A stretch of 64,000 bases of DNA from Malachius bipustulatus (GCA_910589415.1 OU342638.1:1550001-1614000); one strand, 5' to 3'. Shown: positions 34,212-45,180, counted from the stretch's first letter. The notes: generated by a model not told the origin, from the letters alone. Translations and numbers: made by a program.

Positions 34212-34434
34212 TTCAAGTTGGTGAAATTTCGTGCAATAGTGCGTTTAATTTCAGCAGTGCATTTTTTACGTTTATTTTCCATGTGGACATTATAAATAAG
34301 AGTCTACTTTTTAATTAGCATTGATTGCTTTACATTTCAAATATTACAATTATTGTTAAATCTTACTTTATTTGATTATTGCATAATCATTATTTTAATA
34401 TTGTAAGCAATACATTATATTATGTACTTCTTCC

Positions 34435-34448
34435 AAGGAGGGGAGTTA
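34435..34448 (+). promoter_or_regulatory. Polypurine tract of the BEL/Pao element
   Basis: AAGGAGGGGAGTTA directly before the 3' LTR, in the expected place for plus-strand priming. Confidence 0.8.
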
Positions 34449-34671
34449 TGTTACCCACTCAATCATTTTTGCACATTCTGGCTTCGCTGTAAAATGCAAT
34501 GTAATCCTGCGTCGTGTGACGAGAGAAGACTTCAAGCCAGACTGCGAACAAACATACACGCAATAAATATGTATTCTATACAATCATTCATTTTTTAACC
34601 ATTCAACCCATCAATACAACAACAAATCATATCAAAATAATACATTCAAACATCAAGCATCACAGTTAACA
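34449..34671 (+). repeat. 3' LTR of the BEL/Pao element
   Basis: 223 bp, the partner of 27963-28185, followed by the second CATAG. Confidence 0.95.
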
Positions 34672-35131
34672 CATAGCGGGGAGATTCTGTTATTCTTGTA
34701 CAAGATTCGTACCTTGTTAGATAGCTACTACACTAGGGAAGTTTTTAAAACAATTTGTACGCAAGGTGCCTTGACAATTTTGCGAAAATAACTTGTAAAA
34801 ACTTTTAAATCTTATTTAAAAAAAATAGTTTGTGAAAGTTTTTCTTTGAAATTTTCACACGATCGAAATACCTCAGGATATTTTTTATTTCAGAAGGAAG
34901 CATAGTATTGGACAAGTATTCCAGCAAAAAAAAAAATCAAAAAGTTAAAGTAGATTTTTTGAAAATTATATTTCGAGACATCTGAAACCATTTTTTTAAG
35001 AAAAGTTGAAAATCGAAATATCTCAAAATCTATTGAGTTTTGTATAGTGCATGTTGGGGTTAATTTACTCCTTACCTCTTGTTTTATCAGATCACCAAAG
35101 GAATGTATCCAGTTACCAGTAACCCTGTATA

Positions 35132-35443
35132 TCTGGTAGAAATGAATCTTCTTCATCATCAGAATGCGAATCAATGTTAGTCAAATATTCTGAGAATTTG
35201 TTATAAAAATCATAATTTTTACCACTTGTGACATTTAAAATTCTGATTTCGTCTTGTGAGACGCAGTTGCTATTTTCTGATGTTTTTATTTGAACATGTA
35301 CAAGTAAACGTTTGTATGCCCCTTCAAATTGTTTTGCTGTTGGATTGTTATTAAAACCGCCCCTAGCTCTAATTGAGGAAAAAAATAATTCTATGTGATC
35401 TTGATTTAACTTGTACGTCAAAAGGTAATTCAAATGTTTATTA
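35132..35443 (-). pseudogene. P-type transposase, middle C-terminal piece between two insertions
   Basis: The product has YLLTYKLNQDHIELFFSSIR, then GGFNNNPTAKQFEGAYKRLL, typical of the P/THAP9 C-terminal half, ending in an acidic block (SDDEEDSFLPD). It starts at the TTAA of the piggyBac element (35444-35447) and stops at the TA of the foldback. The reading frame continues across the piggyBac site from 41247: joining the two TTAA flanks gives an open frame through HIIN and NKHLNYLL. Confidence 0.8.
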
Positions 35444-35795
35444 TTAAACTTGCGGTAGTCGCACTTACGAAATAAACACCAGTGCTCGCACGCGGAGTAA
35501 TACTCCGCATTACATTTTTCGTACATTTACATTTACATATTCGTTATGTCCGCTTCAAAGTACAAGTTTTAAGAAGTGGTAAAATCATAAACGTATTTTA
35601 GTTATATTTATTAGATAAAAAACAATAAAATAAATTAGTATTATAAACAAAAATAAAACATACGTCATATAATGGCTGTAAAAAATATGTATATAATTAT
35701 TATAATAATAATGATAATGTTAATCGAGCGGAGAAATTAAAAAAGTCTGCCTCAGGAAGCCCTAGGTTAGAGCGATATGCCCGTTATAATTATTA

Positions 35796-38186
35796 TACAG
35801 GGTGAGTTTTTTTCAATGTTTAGTACAGGGATCTCGTAAACTACTGCAGTTAGAGGAACGGTTAAATGGGGAAAGAAGTGCAGTTTTATGAGCTTAATTC
35901 GAAACAGCTTTTGTTTTTTTGAAAATCTCCATGGCTTCCTAGATATTTAACATAAAGTAAATTCCGCGAATTTCTTTACACCGAGATAGCAGTCTTATTA
36001 TTGGTATTAGAGAAAAATCGTAAAGGTAAACATTTTAGAGGATTTCATAGACAATAAAACGGCGTTACAATTTTTTTTATTTGTTGTGTCATTTTCGAGC
36101 TATGACGTAAACTTGTGTTTTTTTAAATGTAAGTCATAGTTGACTATGACATCATTCGATATGTCTTTTTTTTCTAAATACAACGATATAAAACTCGATA
36201 TAGTTTTTTCTGGAAATAAAAAAGTTAGGACGGTTTTTAATTTTATTTCCTCAACTTAATTAGGCGGCCATGTAAGCATAACTGATAGGCCTCAGTTGAA
36301 TTCTAAATTATACATAGAAAATTTTGCAGAATAATTTGTAATCCTCTATGCAAACAATTATACTTAATTAACTACAAATTTTCTAATCGCCATCTAGTAA
36401 CTCTAGAAAATATTATGAAACATTTGAATATAAAAGCTAAAAAGCTATAAAAGTAGGTATATCACGTAACAATGAAAATGAGGGAACAAATCAACTGAAA
36501 GTTACAAATGTTCAAAATGGTCACCAATATTTTGAATGCATAGATTGCATTCTAGTAACTAACTGTCAAATTTAATAGTTTCACTGTTTCTGTTACTGTT
36601 GCTAAGCAACCGTCACATTTTGATATGAATATTTAGTCTACAGTTCTACAGCGTAGGTAGGTATTGTATACGCTGGCTGTAGAACCAACAATGGGTGTTA
36701 CACCTAGAACCTGGTTAAACACCGCTTATTTTCTTATTAATGTCAATCGCATTTGATTTGACATCTGGTATAGAGCTAGGTTGTAAATCTAGCTATTTAG
36801 TATGAATAGTTTGTGTAATGCAATATTAACACTTGGTTATGGTCAATGTGAGATGAATAAATTTAGGTATATATGTAAAAATATGAGTTTTATGATGTTT
36901 ATTAAGTATTAAGTTTACAGATTTAATTTCTCACAGGGAGTAGGAACTTACTCTCCTGAGAGGACTGACTTGAGTGAGTGCTTAGCTTACTTGCTACTCT
37001 ACTGGGCCCGTCCAGCCCCAACTCGCAACCCTGCATGGTTATTTCCAGTAGGGTGGGAGCGGACACTGGACAGCGACCAGCGATGTTGTATATACAGGGT
37101 TATACAGGTATTATTGTTACAAGATTTTTGAAAGATTAGAATTGAAATTAATAAAAAATAAAAAATAAACGGGATAGCTAGTTTTCGAGAACTTTTAAAA
37201 AAATATTAATAAATATTATTAAATTTAAATAAAAAAATAAAAAAATATTAATTAAATATTTTTTATTAATTTCAAATCCAATCTTTCAAAAATCTTGTAA
37301 CAATACCTACCTACGCTGTAGAACTGTAGACTAAATATTCATATCAAAATGTGACGGTTGCTAGCAACAGTAACAGAAACAGTGAAACTATTAAATTTGA
37401 CAGTTAGTTACTAGAATGCAATCTATGCATTCAAAATATTGGTGGCCATTTTGAACATTTGTAACTTCCAGTTGATTTATTCCCTCATTTTCATTGTTAC
37501 GTGATTTATTAGTGAGTTAGGTATTTACGTAATACATACCTACTTTTATAGCTTTTTAGCTTTTATATTCAAATGTTTCATAATATTTTCTACAGTTACT
37601 AGATGGCTATTAGAAAATTTGTAGCTAATTTAAGTATAATTGTTTGCATAGAGGATTACAAATTATTCTGCAAAATTATCTATGTATAATTTCAAATTCA
37701 ACTGAGGTCTATCAGTTATGCTTACATGGCCGCCTAGTTAAGTTGAGGAAATAAAATTAAAAACCGTCCTAACTTTTTTATTTCCAGAAAAAACTATATC
37801 GAGTTTTATATCGTTGTATTTAGAAAAAAAAGACATATCGAATGATGTCATAGCCAACTATGACTTACATTTAAAAAAACACAAGTTTACGTCATAGCTC
37901 GAAAATGACACAACAAATAAAAAAAATTGTAACGCCGTTTTATTGTCTATGTTTTCCTTTACGATTTTTCTCTAATCCCAATAATAAGACTGCTATCTCG
38001 GTGTAAAGAAATCCGCGGAATTTACTTTTTGTTAAATATCTAGGAAGCCATGGAGATTTTCAAAAAAACAAAAGCTGTTTCGAATTAAGCTCATAAAACT
38101 GCACTTCTTTCCCCATTTAACCGTTCCTCTAACTGCAGTAGTTTACGAGATCCCTGTACTAAACATTGAAAAAAACTCACCCTGTA
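35796..38186. mobile_element. Foldback element A with about 870-bp arms
   Basis: Termini are TACAGGGTGAGTTTTTTTCA and the complement. Left arm about 35796-36669, right arm about 37301-38186; comparable stretches look almost identical. TA flanks both sides (35794-35795 and 38187-38188). The 630-bp loop includes a second inverted repeat (37117-37303). There is no coding sequence. The transcript of either strand would fold into a very long hairpin. Confidence 0.9.
37117..37303. repeat. Inner inverted repeat in the loop of foldback A
   Basis: TTGTTACAAGATTTTTGAAA then GATTAGAATTGAAATTAATA at the left, mirrored at about 37259-37303. The AT-rich middle is a smaller palindrome, possibly another MITE. 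Confidence 0.7.
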
Positions 38187-38188
38187 TA

Positions 38189-39390
38189 TACAGGGTGTCC
38201 CATAATATGTGGGCAATCTCCCGGATTTGGGTAAATTTCGTAAAAATAAATGAAAAAATAGCTATAAAATTAATTCCTCAGAGACACCCCTAAAAAGATA
38301 TTAGCTGTTGAAGTTGAGGGTTGAAAATCAATTTTTTGCAATAACTTTTTTATTTCTTGACCGATTTTGATAATTTTTTGTTTTATTTTGTATTATTTTG
38401 GACTGTTTAGAATAGTGTTTCATAATCTTTGGTAGCACATACATAGACCTCGGGATGGCATAACCCCCTCATTCACTTGAAAGAAAACAATAAAAATAAT
38501 AATTTTACACTTTTTTAGGGTTAATTTTCTTTTTATTTGATATTTTTTACATAAAAAATGTATTTTTATTTATTTCGATAGGGCGAACCGTTATCGAGAT
38601 AAACGTCCTTCTAATAGGTGATGCGCCGCAGGAACTTTCCAAATTTCAAGTAAATTTTAACAAGATGGCTGATCTATGACAGTAGATTGAGCAGGAAACA
38701 AAACAAAAACTTAATTAAATACACGTCAAATAGTGTCAAAGATTTCATTTCATGCAGATTCAATTCTAACTGATTTTAAAATGAGTTACAGAAACGCTGA
38801 ATACGCAGAAAATCAGTTAGAATTGAATCTGCATGAAATGAAATCTTTGACACTATTTGACGTGTAGGTATTTAATTAAGTTATTGTTTTGTTTCCTGCT
38901 CAATTTACCGTCATAGATCAGCCATCTTGTTAAAATTTACTTGAAATTTAGAAAGTTCCTGCGACGCATCAACTATTAGAAGGACGTTTATCTCGATAAC
39001 GGTTCGCTCTATCGAAATAAATAAGGATACATTTTTTATGTAAAAAATATCAAATAAAAAGAAAATTAACCTTAAAAAACCGTAAAATTATTATTTTTAT
39101 TGTTTTCTTTCAAGTGAATGAGGGGGTTATGCCATCCCGAGGTCTATGTATGTGTTACCAAAGATTATGAAACACTATTCTAAACAGTCCAAAATAATAC
39201 AAAATAGAACCAAAAATTATCAAAATCGGTCAAGAAATAAAAAAAAATTGATTTTCAACCCTCAACTTCAACAGCTAATATCTTTGTAGGGGTGTATCTG
39301 AGGAATTAATTTTATAGCTATTTTGTCATTTATTTTTACGAAATTTACCCAAATCCGGGAGATTGCCCACATATTATGGGACACCCTGTA
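38189..39390. mobile_element. Foldback element B with about 590-bp arms
   Basis: Termini are TACAGGGTGTCCCATAATAT and the complement, with TA at 38187-38188 and 39391-39392. The arms meet near 38780-38808 with a loop of only about 30 bases. It abuts foldback A with just the two bases TA between them. There is no coding sequence. Confidence 0.9.
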
Positions 39391-39420
39391 TATATTTATA
39401 TATAAAACACGAAAGAAAAT

Positions 39421-40885
39421 TTCCACTCATACGTCATTTTCCTCTGGTCTTGCGAGTTCCTGATAGCATTCCGGGCAAATCTGCTCCGAATGCTGCAAGC
39501 ACAAAAATTTGTGGCATTTTTTGCAAGAATATTTGGTTGGTCGATTTTTCTTCCTGTCTCCCGTGATTTCGAGAGGGCCCTGCTTGTTGTGTTGGAATTT
39601 CTTCAATTCCAGTTATTTCCCGTAACCTTGTTCGCAAATTTGTTGGCAGATTTACAATTCTTGCCCGCATTTGAAGATGTTCTTTCACCAAGTCGAAACA
39701 GAGTTGACGTAGAAAGCTTCTCCGTGGAATATTCTCATTGTAATCGATAGCTCGAAAAATTACATAGGAATTTATCCCTGATATATTCAGTAACGAGTAA
39801 AATATTACCATAGGCCTGCGGCGAGAATATCTAGCAGAATTATATAACGAACATAGTTTGTCAACATTGTCCACACCACCTTTTGTACTATTATAATCCA
39901 TGATTATATCTGGTTTTCCTGCAGTTGCATCTATAATGTCATCAAGATGAAGTGTGGATACAAGCAATACATTTCTGTACTTCTTAGGAACGTAGCTTAC
40001 CAAAGTAATATTTTTTTGGAAGCCAAACATACTAGAACCAACTGGTCTTGTTTTAGTGTTGGTAAATTCCAGAGGCAATTCCCTTTTATTTTTTCTAATT
40101 CTTTCAAAGAAAAAAAAAATAATTCCGATAAATTGTATGCACTTTGTATTCTCGTTATAAAATAATCCACAAAGTCTCTAATGGGAGCTAAATTATCAAG
40201 ATTTTTTCGCTCTTCTCTTGTTCGAATATCATCGAAACGGAGCATCCTTAGCAAAAACCTAAACCTTCTTTCTGACATTGTCAAACGAAACAATTCGATT
40301 CCGGTCCCATCAGTTTTCTAAAGCTCATCTGTGTTGAGATGATTGGATTTCATAACTCTCGCAAATAAAAGAAGAGCAAGAAAAGCTTTCATTTCTGTAA
40401 TATCTGACAACCGTGCATCACGTTCTCGTGAATATCGCTCTTGAATTGTCTTTATTTTTATGTTAGTGTTTGTTACAATTATTTCTAATAAATGGTCATC
40501 AAAAAATATTTCCAAATTTCTAAGGGAGTTTTTAGAGATTTGACAGGAGCTCTGACACCCGGAAGTATTTTTATTATGTTTTCTGCTCTTTTTTTTACTC
40601 GGAACATGTTTATACCATTTAGTTGCTTTATCTTTGCCAAAAAAAAAATGGTCCTCCATAATCCGCTTCTATAACTCCTTCCATTGGAACTGCTTCCGAT
40701 AATTCTTCTGAATCCAAACCACTTTGTTCTGTGTCAGTTATTTCATTGATTTCTTCCACAGAGTCCTCTTCACCTGTGTCACTTTGATCACCATAAACTG
40801 CTGCTTCACTGTCTTTAGTGTCTTTATTCAACATTTCATCGGCCAATCGCTGCAATCGAGCTTGCTCAGCTTCATATGAATGCAT
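39421..40885 (-). pseudogene. piggyBac transposase, internally deleted
   Basis: In order: acidic N-terminus (to about residue 85), LEIFFDDHLLEIIVTNTN, a block RRFRFLLRMLRFDD, then directly FTNTKTRPVGSSMFGF, LVSYVPKKYRNVLLVS and the third catalytic region PDIIMDYNSTKGGVDNVDKL, followed by a Cys-rich C-terminal domain. In the last 30 codons the Cys block (CKKC, CPEC) lies in a different frame from the main C-terminal frame, so a frameshift near 39540 is needed. The segment that should hold the first two catalytic Asp is missing, so the copy is dead. It is the resident gene of the 35448-41242 element. Confidence 0.85.
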
Positions 40886-41246
40886 TTGAATGAATCTGAT
40901 AAAAAATATTTTTTCTTTCTCATAAAAAATAAACTAATAATTATGATATGATAACATAATATTCAAAGCAATGATAGCTTACCTTGATTTTATATGCATA
41001 TATTTTCCACTGAAAAATTAGTAACGTCAGTAGTCGCGTGCGGAGCTTGACTTTTTGTACTCAAAAATTTACAAACGCCAGTAGTCGCGCGCGGAGCTAG
41101 ACTCCACAAGTGATAACTGGTTCATGATTTTTATATATTGGGAGGATACTATGAGCCGCGGTGCTGAGAACAAAGGGACTTCTCCGTTACTATCAAATTA
41201 ATTTCACTGCGGAGTATAGCTCCGCGCGCAACTACCGCAAGGTTAA

Positions 41247-42345
41247 TAATATGATCCTCAATTATTCCCTTAATAGTAACAACTAAACCCAAAAATCCCA
41301 TTTTTCGCCTAGATTCCAACACATTTATATTGTCTTTAGTACTCAATGATGTTATATACTCCTTACATCCTTCAAAAAAGTTATCAACAAAACTTAAATT
41401 ATTTTCGGTAATGGACTTTTTATAAGGATTTTTGCTTAAATTGTTTCCTGTATTCAAATATTCAAAATATCAAAAAGCGAATTAAACATGTAGCAAAACT
41501 TGGAAGTGGCTTCTGAATTTTCAAATTCTTTATAATGTAAGTCTTTTTCACAATGCACCAAAGCATCTCCAACACTCTTAGATAAAACTTGCACTGCCAA
41601 TTTTACTTTCATTTTTTCTTTTTCATAATTATTAATATGCCTCCTTCTAATTTTTGTCCCTAAATGAAGTTGAAATTTTTCTTGCATTTGTACAAGTCTT
41701 TCAAAGAAATGCCAGTATATAGCGTTCCCTTCACCGTCACGGATTTCACCTAAATCACCCAATGCATTTCTTATCAACTTGATCATATGACATGGATCTA
41801 AAATTATGTATACTTTTTCTTTGGAAATCGGATGAGGGAAAAAAGTTTTCAGGCTGGGGTAAGGTATGTCGGCACCCAACGCATGAGCCATGCTTACGTT
41901 CACTGCCGCACCATCAAAAGTTATTGAAACAATTTTCACCCCAGTATCTTCCATCATGATGAAACATATCCCTTCACCAGATTGGCTCTTTCTTCTGTGT
42001 TAAGTCCATTGATTAAAAAATAAGCAATAGGGATTTTCCAACGAGAGTTAAAGCCTACATGCAAGAAGACTATGACATCTTTTGCTAACGGTAAACTATC
42101 GCTGTCCATGTCATAACCATAATTGACGTACCCTGTCTGGCGATTTCCGCACATTTCGACGTGCTGTCTTATCGACATTTCGTCTACAATAAGGGCACAA
42201 ATTCACTTCTTCAATGTACTCGGGTATGGAAGGCAATTATCATAATATGTCCTACATACGTAATTGTATGCCGAGCTGGAATAAAAATTCAAGGTCAAGG
42301 CAAATGTACGTAGTTCTTGCGGATATTTCGCAAATTATCAATAAT
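41247..42345 (-). pseudogene. P-type transposase, N-terminal and middle pieces
   Basis: The product begins with YPQELRTFALTLNFYS and LPYPSTLKK, then VDEMSIRQHVEMC, VGFNSRWKIPIAYFLINGL, ITFDGAAVNVSMAHALGA, a long block with YIILDPCHMIKLIRNAL, KMKVKLAVQVLSKSVGDAL and RRKMGFLGLVVTIKGIIEDH. DEM and FDGAA carry Asp residues at the places of the P/THAP9 catalytic core. A deletion lies near 42180-42200 and frame breaks at about 41950 and 41455. The gene runs on at 35443 once the piggyBac element is removed. Confidence 0.85.
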
Positions 42346-42383
42346 TAACCATTAACTAATCAATCTTCTTGCTGGAATCGTAT

Positions 42384-42399
42384 CCCGTTTCTGACACCA
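42384..42399 (-). promoter_or_regulatory. Primer-binding-site-like sequence after an LTR
   Basis: The minus strand reads TGGTGTCAGAAACGGG two bases after the end of the LTR-like segment 42402-42854. TGG at the start and the spacing fit a retrotransposon primer site, so the LTR next to it is a 5' LTR of a minus-strand element. Confidence 0.6.
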
Positions 42400-42401
42400 A
42401 T

Positions 42402-42854
42402 TGTTACAGGTCTCACAATAATAAATCACCACCACTAAAAGTCTGCAAATTCCTTTATTGACTAACACAAGTAGTAGATACAACTTATAACCTCTAAAAA
42501 TAAACGCAGCTGTCCTCGTGTCTCCACTCATAGATACTACACCACTTGTCTATTCTACACAATCTGCTATATAGCACTACTGGCTTCCTTACTTCAGACT
42601 TCACTCCCACTTTCAAGTAACTACTGCTCTGTCTTCCTTACTATACTTCAGCTTTCTCTTTCATGTCCAAGATACCACTACTGCTCTAAAGCGCCGACAG
42701 CTCTGTATTTATAGTACTGGCCGTGGATTCTGGAAATGTCAGATTGTTCGGCGAGACTACTCTAGTACTCCATAGAACGCACAACTGTCTGTCAGTGTGT
42801 CATGTGTCGAATTGTCGCGAACTGTCATTGTCTTTAATAGACCAAACCGTTACA
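42402..42854 (-). repeat. 5' LTR fragment of an LTR retrotransposon
   Basis: 453 bp with TGTAAC...GTAACA ends on the minus strand, a TATAAATAC box near 42705-42713, and a primer-site-like sequence directly after it. Only about 55 bases of internal sequence remain before the P-type fragment starts. There is no second LTR in the window. It lies between a piggyBac fragment and a P fragment, so its own target duplication is lost. Confidence 0.6.
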
Positions 42855-42879
42855 AAAAACGTAAACAAACAATATGGTG

Positions 42880-43416
42880 AAACTGAAATGTTAAAGAAAC
42901 AACTAATAGAATTTTTCGAGAGTGGTCTTGTCATACTATCATTGAAAAATATGTCAAAATATTTTAAAGGGTTTTCGGACACGACCTCTTGCAAGGAGCC
43001 CATTTTTTCAGAGAAAATAAATGAGGAATATTCAGTAGGTCCATTCAAAACTGTTGTCTTCAACATTTACTGCTGTTGTTTCATCTCCTGACTCATCACT
43101 ACTACCTGACGATGGCATTAATTTTGTAGGTGAAGATTCTTTTTGCTGGAGATTTTCTGGAACAAAATCAGGAACTTCTATTGAATCATCAGACCCATTC
43201 CAATCCAACTGAGAAGACTGTAACATTTTTACTTATTATAAAGCTGATTAACCACTTCTCTTCGGCATCAGTGTCACCCCCAATATCAGAATTAGCTGCC
43301 TGTTCATATGTAATTTCTTCCAAATTCTCTGCATGCTCTTGTAGCTCTCTTTCTGTGAGAGGTCGAACATTATCCCATTTGATTATCCAGATGTATATGT
43401 TCCGCTCAATAAACAT
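42880..43416 (-). pseudogene. piggyBac transposase N-terminal fragment, second family
   Basis: Acidic N-terminal pieces (RPLTERELQEHAENLEEITY, SDIGGDTDAEE, then SSGSSDESGDETTAV) followed by VVSENPLKYFDIFFNDSMT, the start of the piggyBac core. The pieces fall in three frames. The sequence stops at the LTR fragment near 42855. The family differs from the other piggyBac fragments in the window. Confidence 0.6.
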
Positions 43417-43447
43417 TATTACTTATTAGAATACCTATAGATTATGT

Positions 43448-45180
43448 TTTGTAACGAAGTCCGGAAATCCGGCCTCCGTTTTTGTCTTAGTGTCAGGGGT
43501 TGTGCCAGTCATTTACGTTTTTCATTGTCTTTTGTTATTTTTAAATTAATTAAATCAATCAAATCATAAAGCAAAGTCGAGTCCCGGTTAGTTTCCCGAT
43601 ATTTAAATTTATTATTAATATACCTACCTACTTGGTTTTTTATACATAAGCCGTAAAAATAACAATTTTAAATCGTCGAATTCATACACCGAAGCTGAAG
43701 ACTCCAATCGCCGAGGAGATAACGCTACGCGATAACGGCCGCAATCGCAGGTAAATTGATTAATCCAAGAGAAAAACAATGTTTATCGCTAGCGCGTGGC
43801 TTCGGTTATTTTACAAATTTAATAAAAGTTTTTAGATTGCAACCGCGGTAGGGATACGGGCATATAAGGTCGGAACGCGAAGAATCTCTCTCCCTGCTTT
43901 TCTTGGTTTCATCCGATTTACTACTGTCTGCAATTAAAGTGTTATTATTGTTTCCGCCCCGTCTGGGAATAGTGACCGGTGTTACTCTCTGCTCTTCCGA
44001 ATTTTATTCGAGTCAGTACTGTCCACGAAGTGTTTTCGAAAATTGTTGATTCCGCCCCGTTCCGGGATTAGTGACCGTGTTAGCAATTGAGAGTACCTGC
44101 GCAACCGTTTTTGCAAAGCCGCGACCGTCAACAATAGTTTCCCGCAAAATAATAACAAGGTAGGTACCATCAAACATTGAGTCGAATTTAATCGTGCCCG
44201 TTTGTCGTGATTCCATTTATTCCCGTCCCTCACCGAGATTAGCGACGTACCCGATAGATTAGGCTCATTAGGTACCATCAACCCTGTCGTAGCGTAGAGA
44301 ATTATTTGGCCCTTACTAGGAGTGCACTAGGCGGTGTGTGTACCTACGGACGCGTGATACCTGACTTTCCATGCGGTGTATGGCCCGGCGAGTCAGGGGT
44401 TAACGTCGAAGTAGTTACGCGGCCATATAGGGATTCACGCCCGAGGCGTAGGCGTCTTTCCATGCGGTGTTAAGCCCGGCCGGACGCCGCACCTCAGGAG
44501 TGTCTCCGTGCGAAACCGTGTATCTCTACAAAATTATCGTCCTCAGCAACTATTAGCAGGGTTACACCGCGCCATACCTCTTGTTACATTTTTACTCCCG
44601 CGCACGGCCGAAATACTCCGCCGTTCGTCGTATCGTTAATTTTTTTTTGCGAACAAGAACCGTCGCCCGTACTTTTTATTTAATTTAATCCGTATTACAT
44701 TATTTTACCGACCAGACGACTCGCTCAGATCAACCGCCGAACCTGCAATAAAATTAGTTTAATAAGGGATACAAATATAGCTTGTTTTCATTTATCTGTG
44801 AGTTTTATTTTGTGTGTGTACTGTTACGAATTACGACCGCCTTCTCGCCCACATCTTCGCTCCGTGAATTGCCCAGCGCTAGTGGCTCCGTGCCTAAAGA
44901 CCACGCGGCCACGCACGATTTTATTTTATTAATTTTTGCGTCCAATCAACCGACCCCTGGGCTAATTCCGTCTCCAGTGAGCTACCTTAGGGACAAGTGC
45001 ACCATAACGGTGTCAATTGTGCGAACAGGTTCAACAGGGAATTCAGCGAGAGATTCCCCGAGGGAGTAAACCCTTCCAAAAATCTGGCGCCCGAGACATC
45101 CGAAGGTGAGTACCGCCAAACCACGAAACCGGATCCTCAGAAGTCTCAGAACGCGAACAATCGTCACAGTTTCTTTTAAG
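43448..45180 (+). other. GC-richer stretch with internal repeats and a tRNA-Lys-type primer site
   Basis: No protein motif was found. Internal repeats: CCGCCCCGT with TAGTGACCG at about 43951 and 44050, and TTTCCATGCGGTGT at about 44367 and 44458. At 45086 the sequence TGGCGCCCGAGACATCC resembles the tRNA-Lys primer binding site of LTR elements. The stretch starts TGTAACGAAGTCCGG. It may be a long LTR plus leader of a plus-strand retroelement whose coding region is gone, or a CpG-island-like promoter. The LTR right end is not clear. Confidence 0.35.

Larger units (their letters stand above)
27963..34671 (+). mobile_element. BEL/Pao LTR retrotransposon, apparently intact
   Basis: 6.7 kb, with 223-bp LTRs at 27963-28185 and 34449-34671 that look identical, and a 5-bp target duplication CATAG (27958-27962 and 34672-34676). 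The primer-binding-site-like sequence, one long polyprotein frame and a purine tract are all in place. This is the only transposon with coding sequence on the plus strand in the window. The insertion point lies in one arm of the foldback; the intact sequence survives in the other arm near 27176-27184, which confirms the target site. Confidence 0.96.
26726..35131. mobile_element. Foldback element with long arms, interrupted by a BEL/Pao element
   Basis: Termini read TACAGGGTTACTGGTAACTG on both sides, in TA context. The left arm spans 26726-27540. The right arm is 27600-27962 plus 34677-35131, split by the BEL insertion. Each arm is about 815 bp and the arms look highly similar. The loop (about 27541-27599) is a CAGACAGA-type simple repeat. 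Without BEL the element is about 1.7 kb. It has no gene of its own; open frames in the arms are mirror images of one another. It sits inside a P-type transposase gene. Confidence 0.88.
35448..41242 (-). mobile_element. piggyBac element, 5.8 kb, inserted in a P-type transposase
   Basis: TTAA is duplicated at 35444-35447 and 41243-41246. Terminal inverted repeats: ACTTGCGGTAGTCGCAC at the left, and CCTTGCGGTAGTTGCGC at the right (reverse complement). Near both ends is a palindrome GCGGAG-N5-CTCCGC (35492-35508 and 41209-41225). Two more direct copies of AGTAGTCGCGYGCGGAGCT lie at about 41030-41048 and 41081-41099. The element carries a decayed transposase (39421-40885, minus) and two foldback elements (35796-39390). 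The TTAA target and end position inside a once-open P frame make the boundaries secure. Confidence 0.9.

Noticed and set aside
43982..45180. Open frames of 60-99 codons in the GC-rich stretch
   Set aside because: GC-rich DNA has few stops; the frames overlap on several phases and strands and show no motif.
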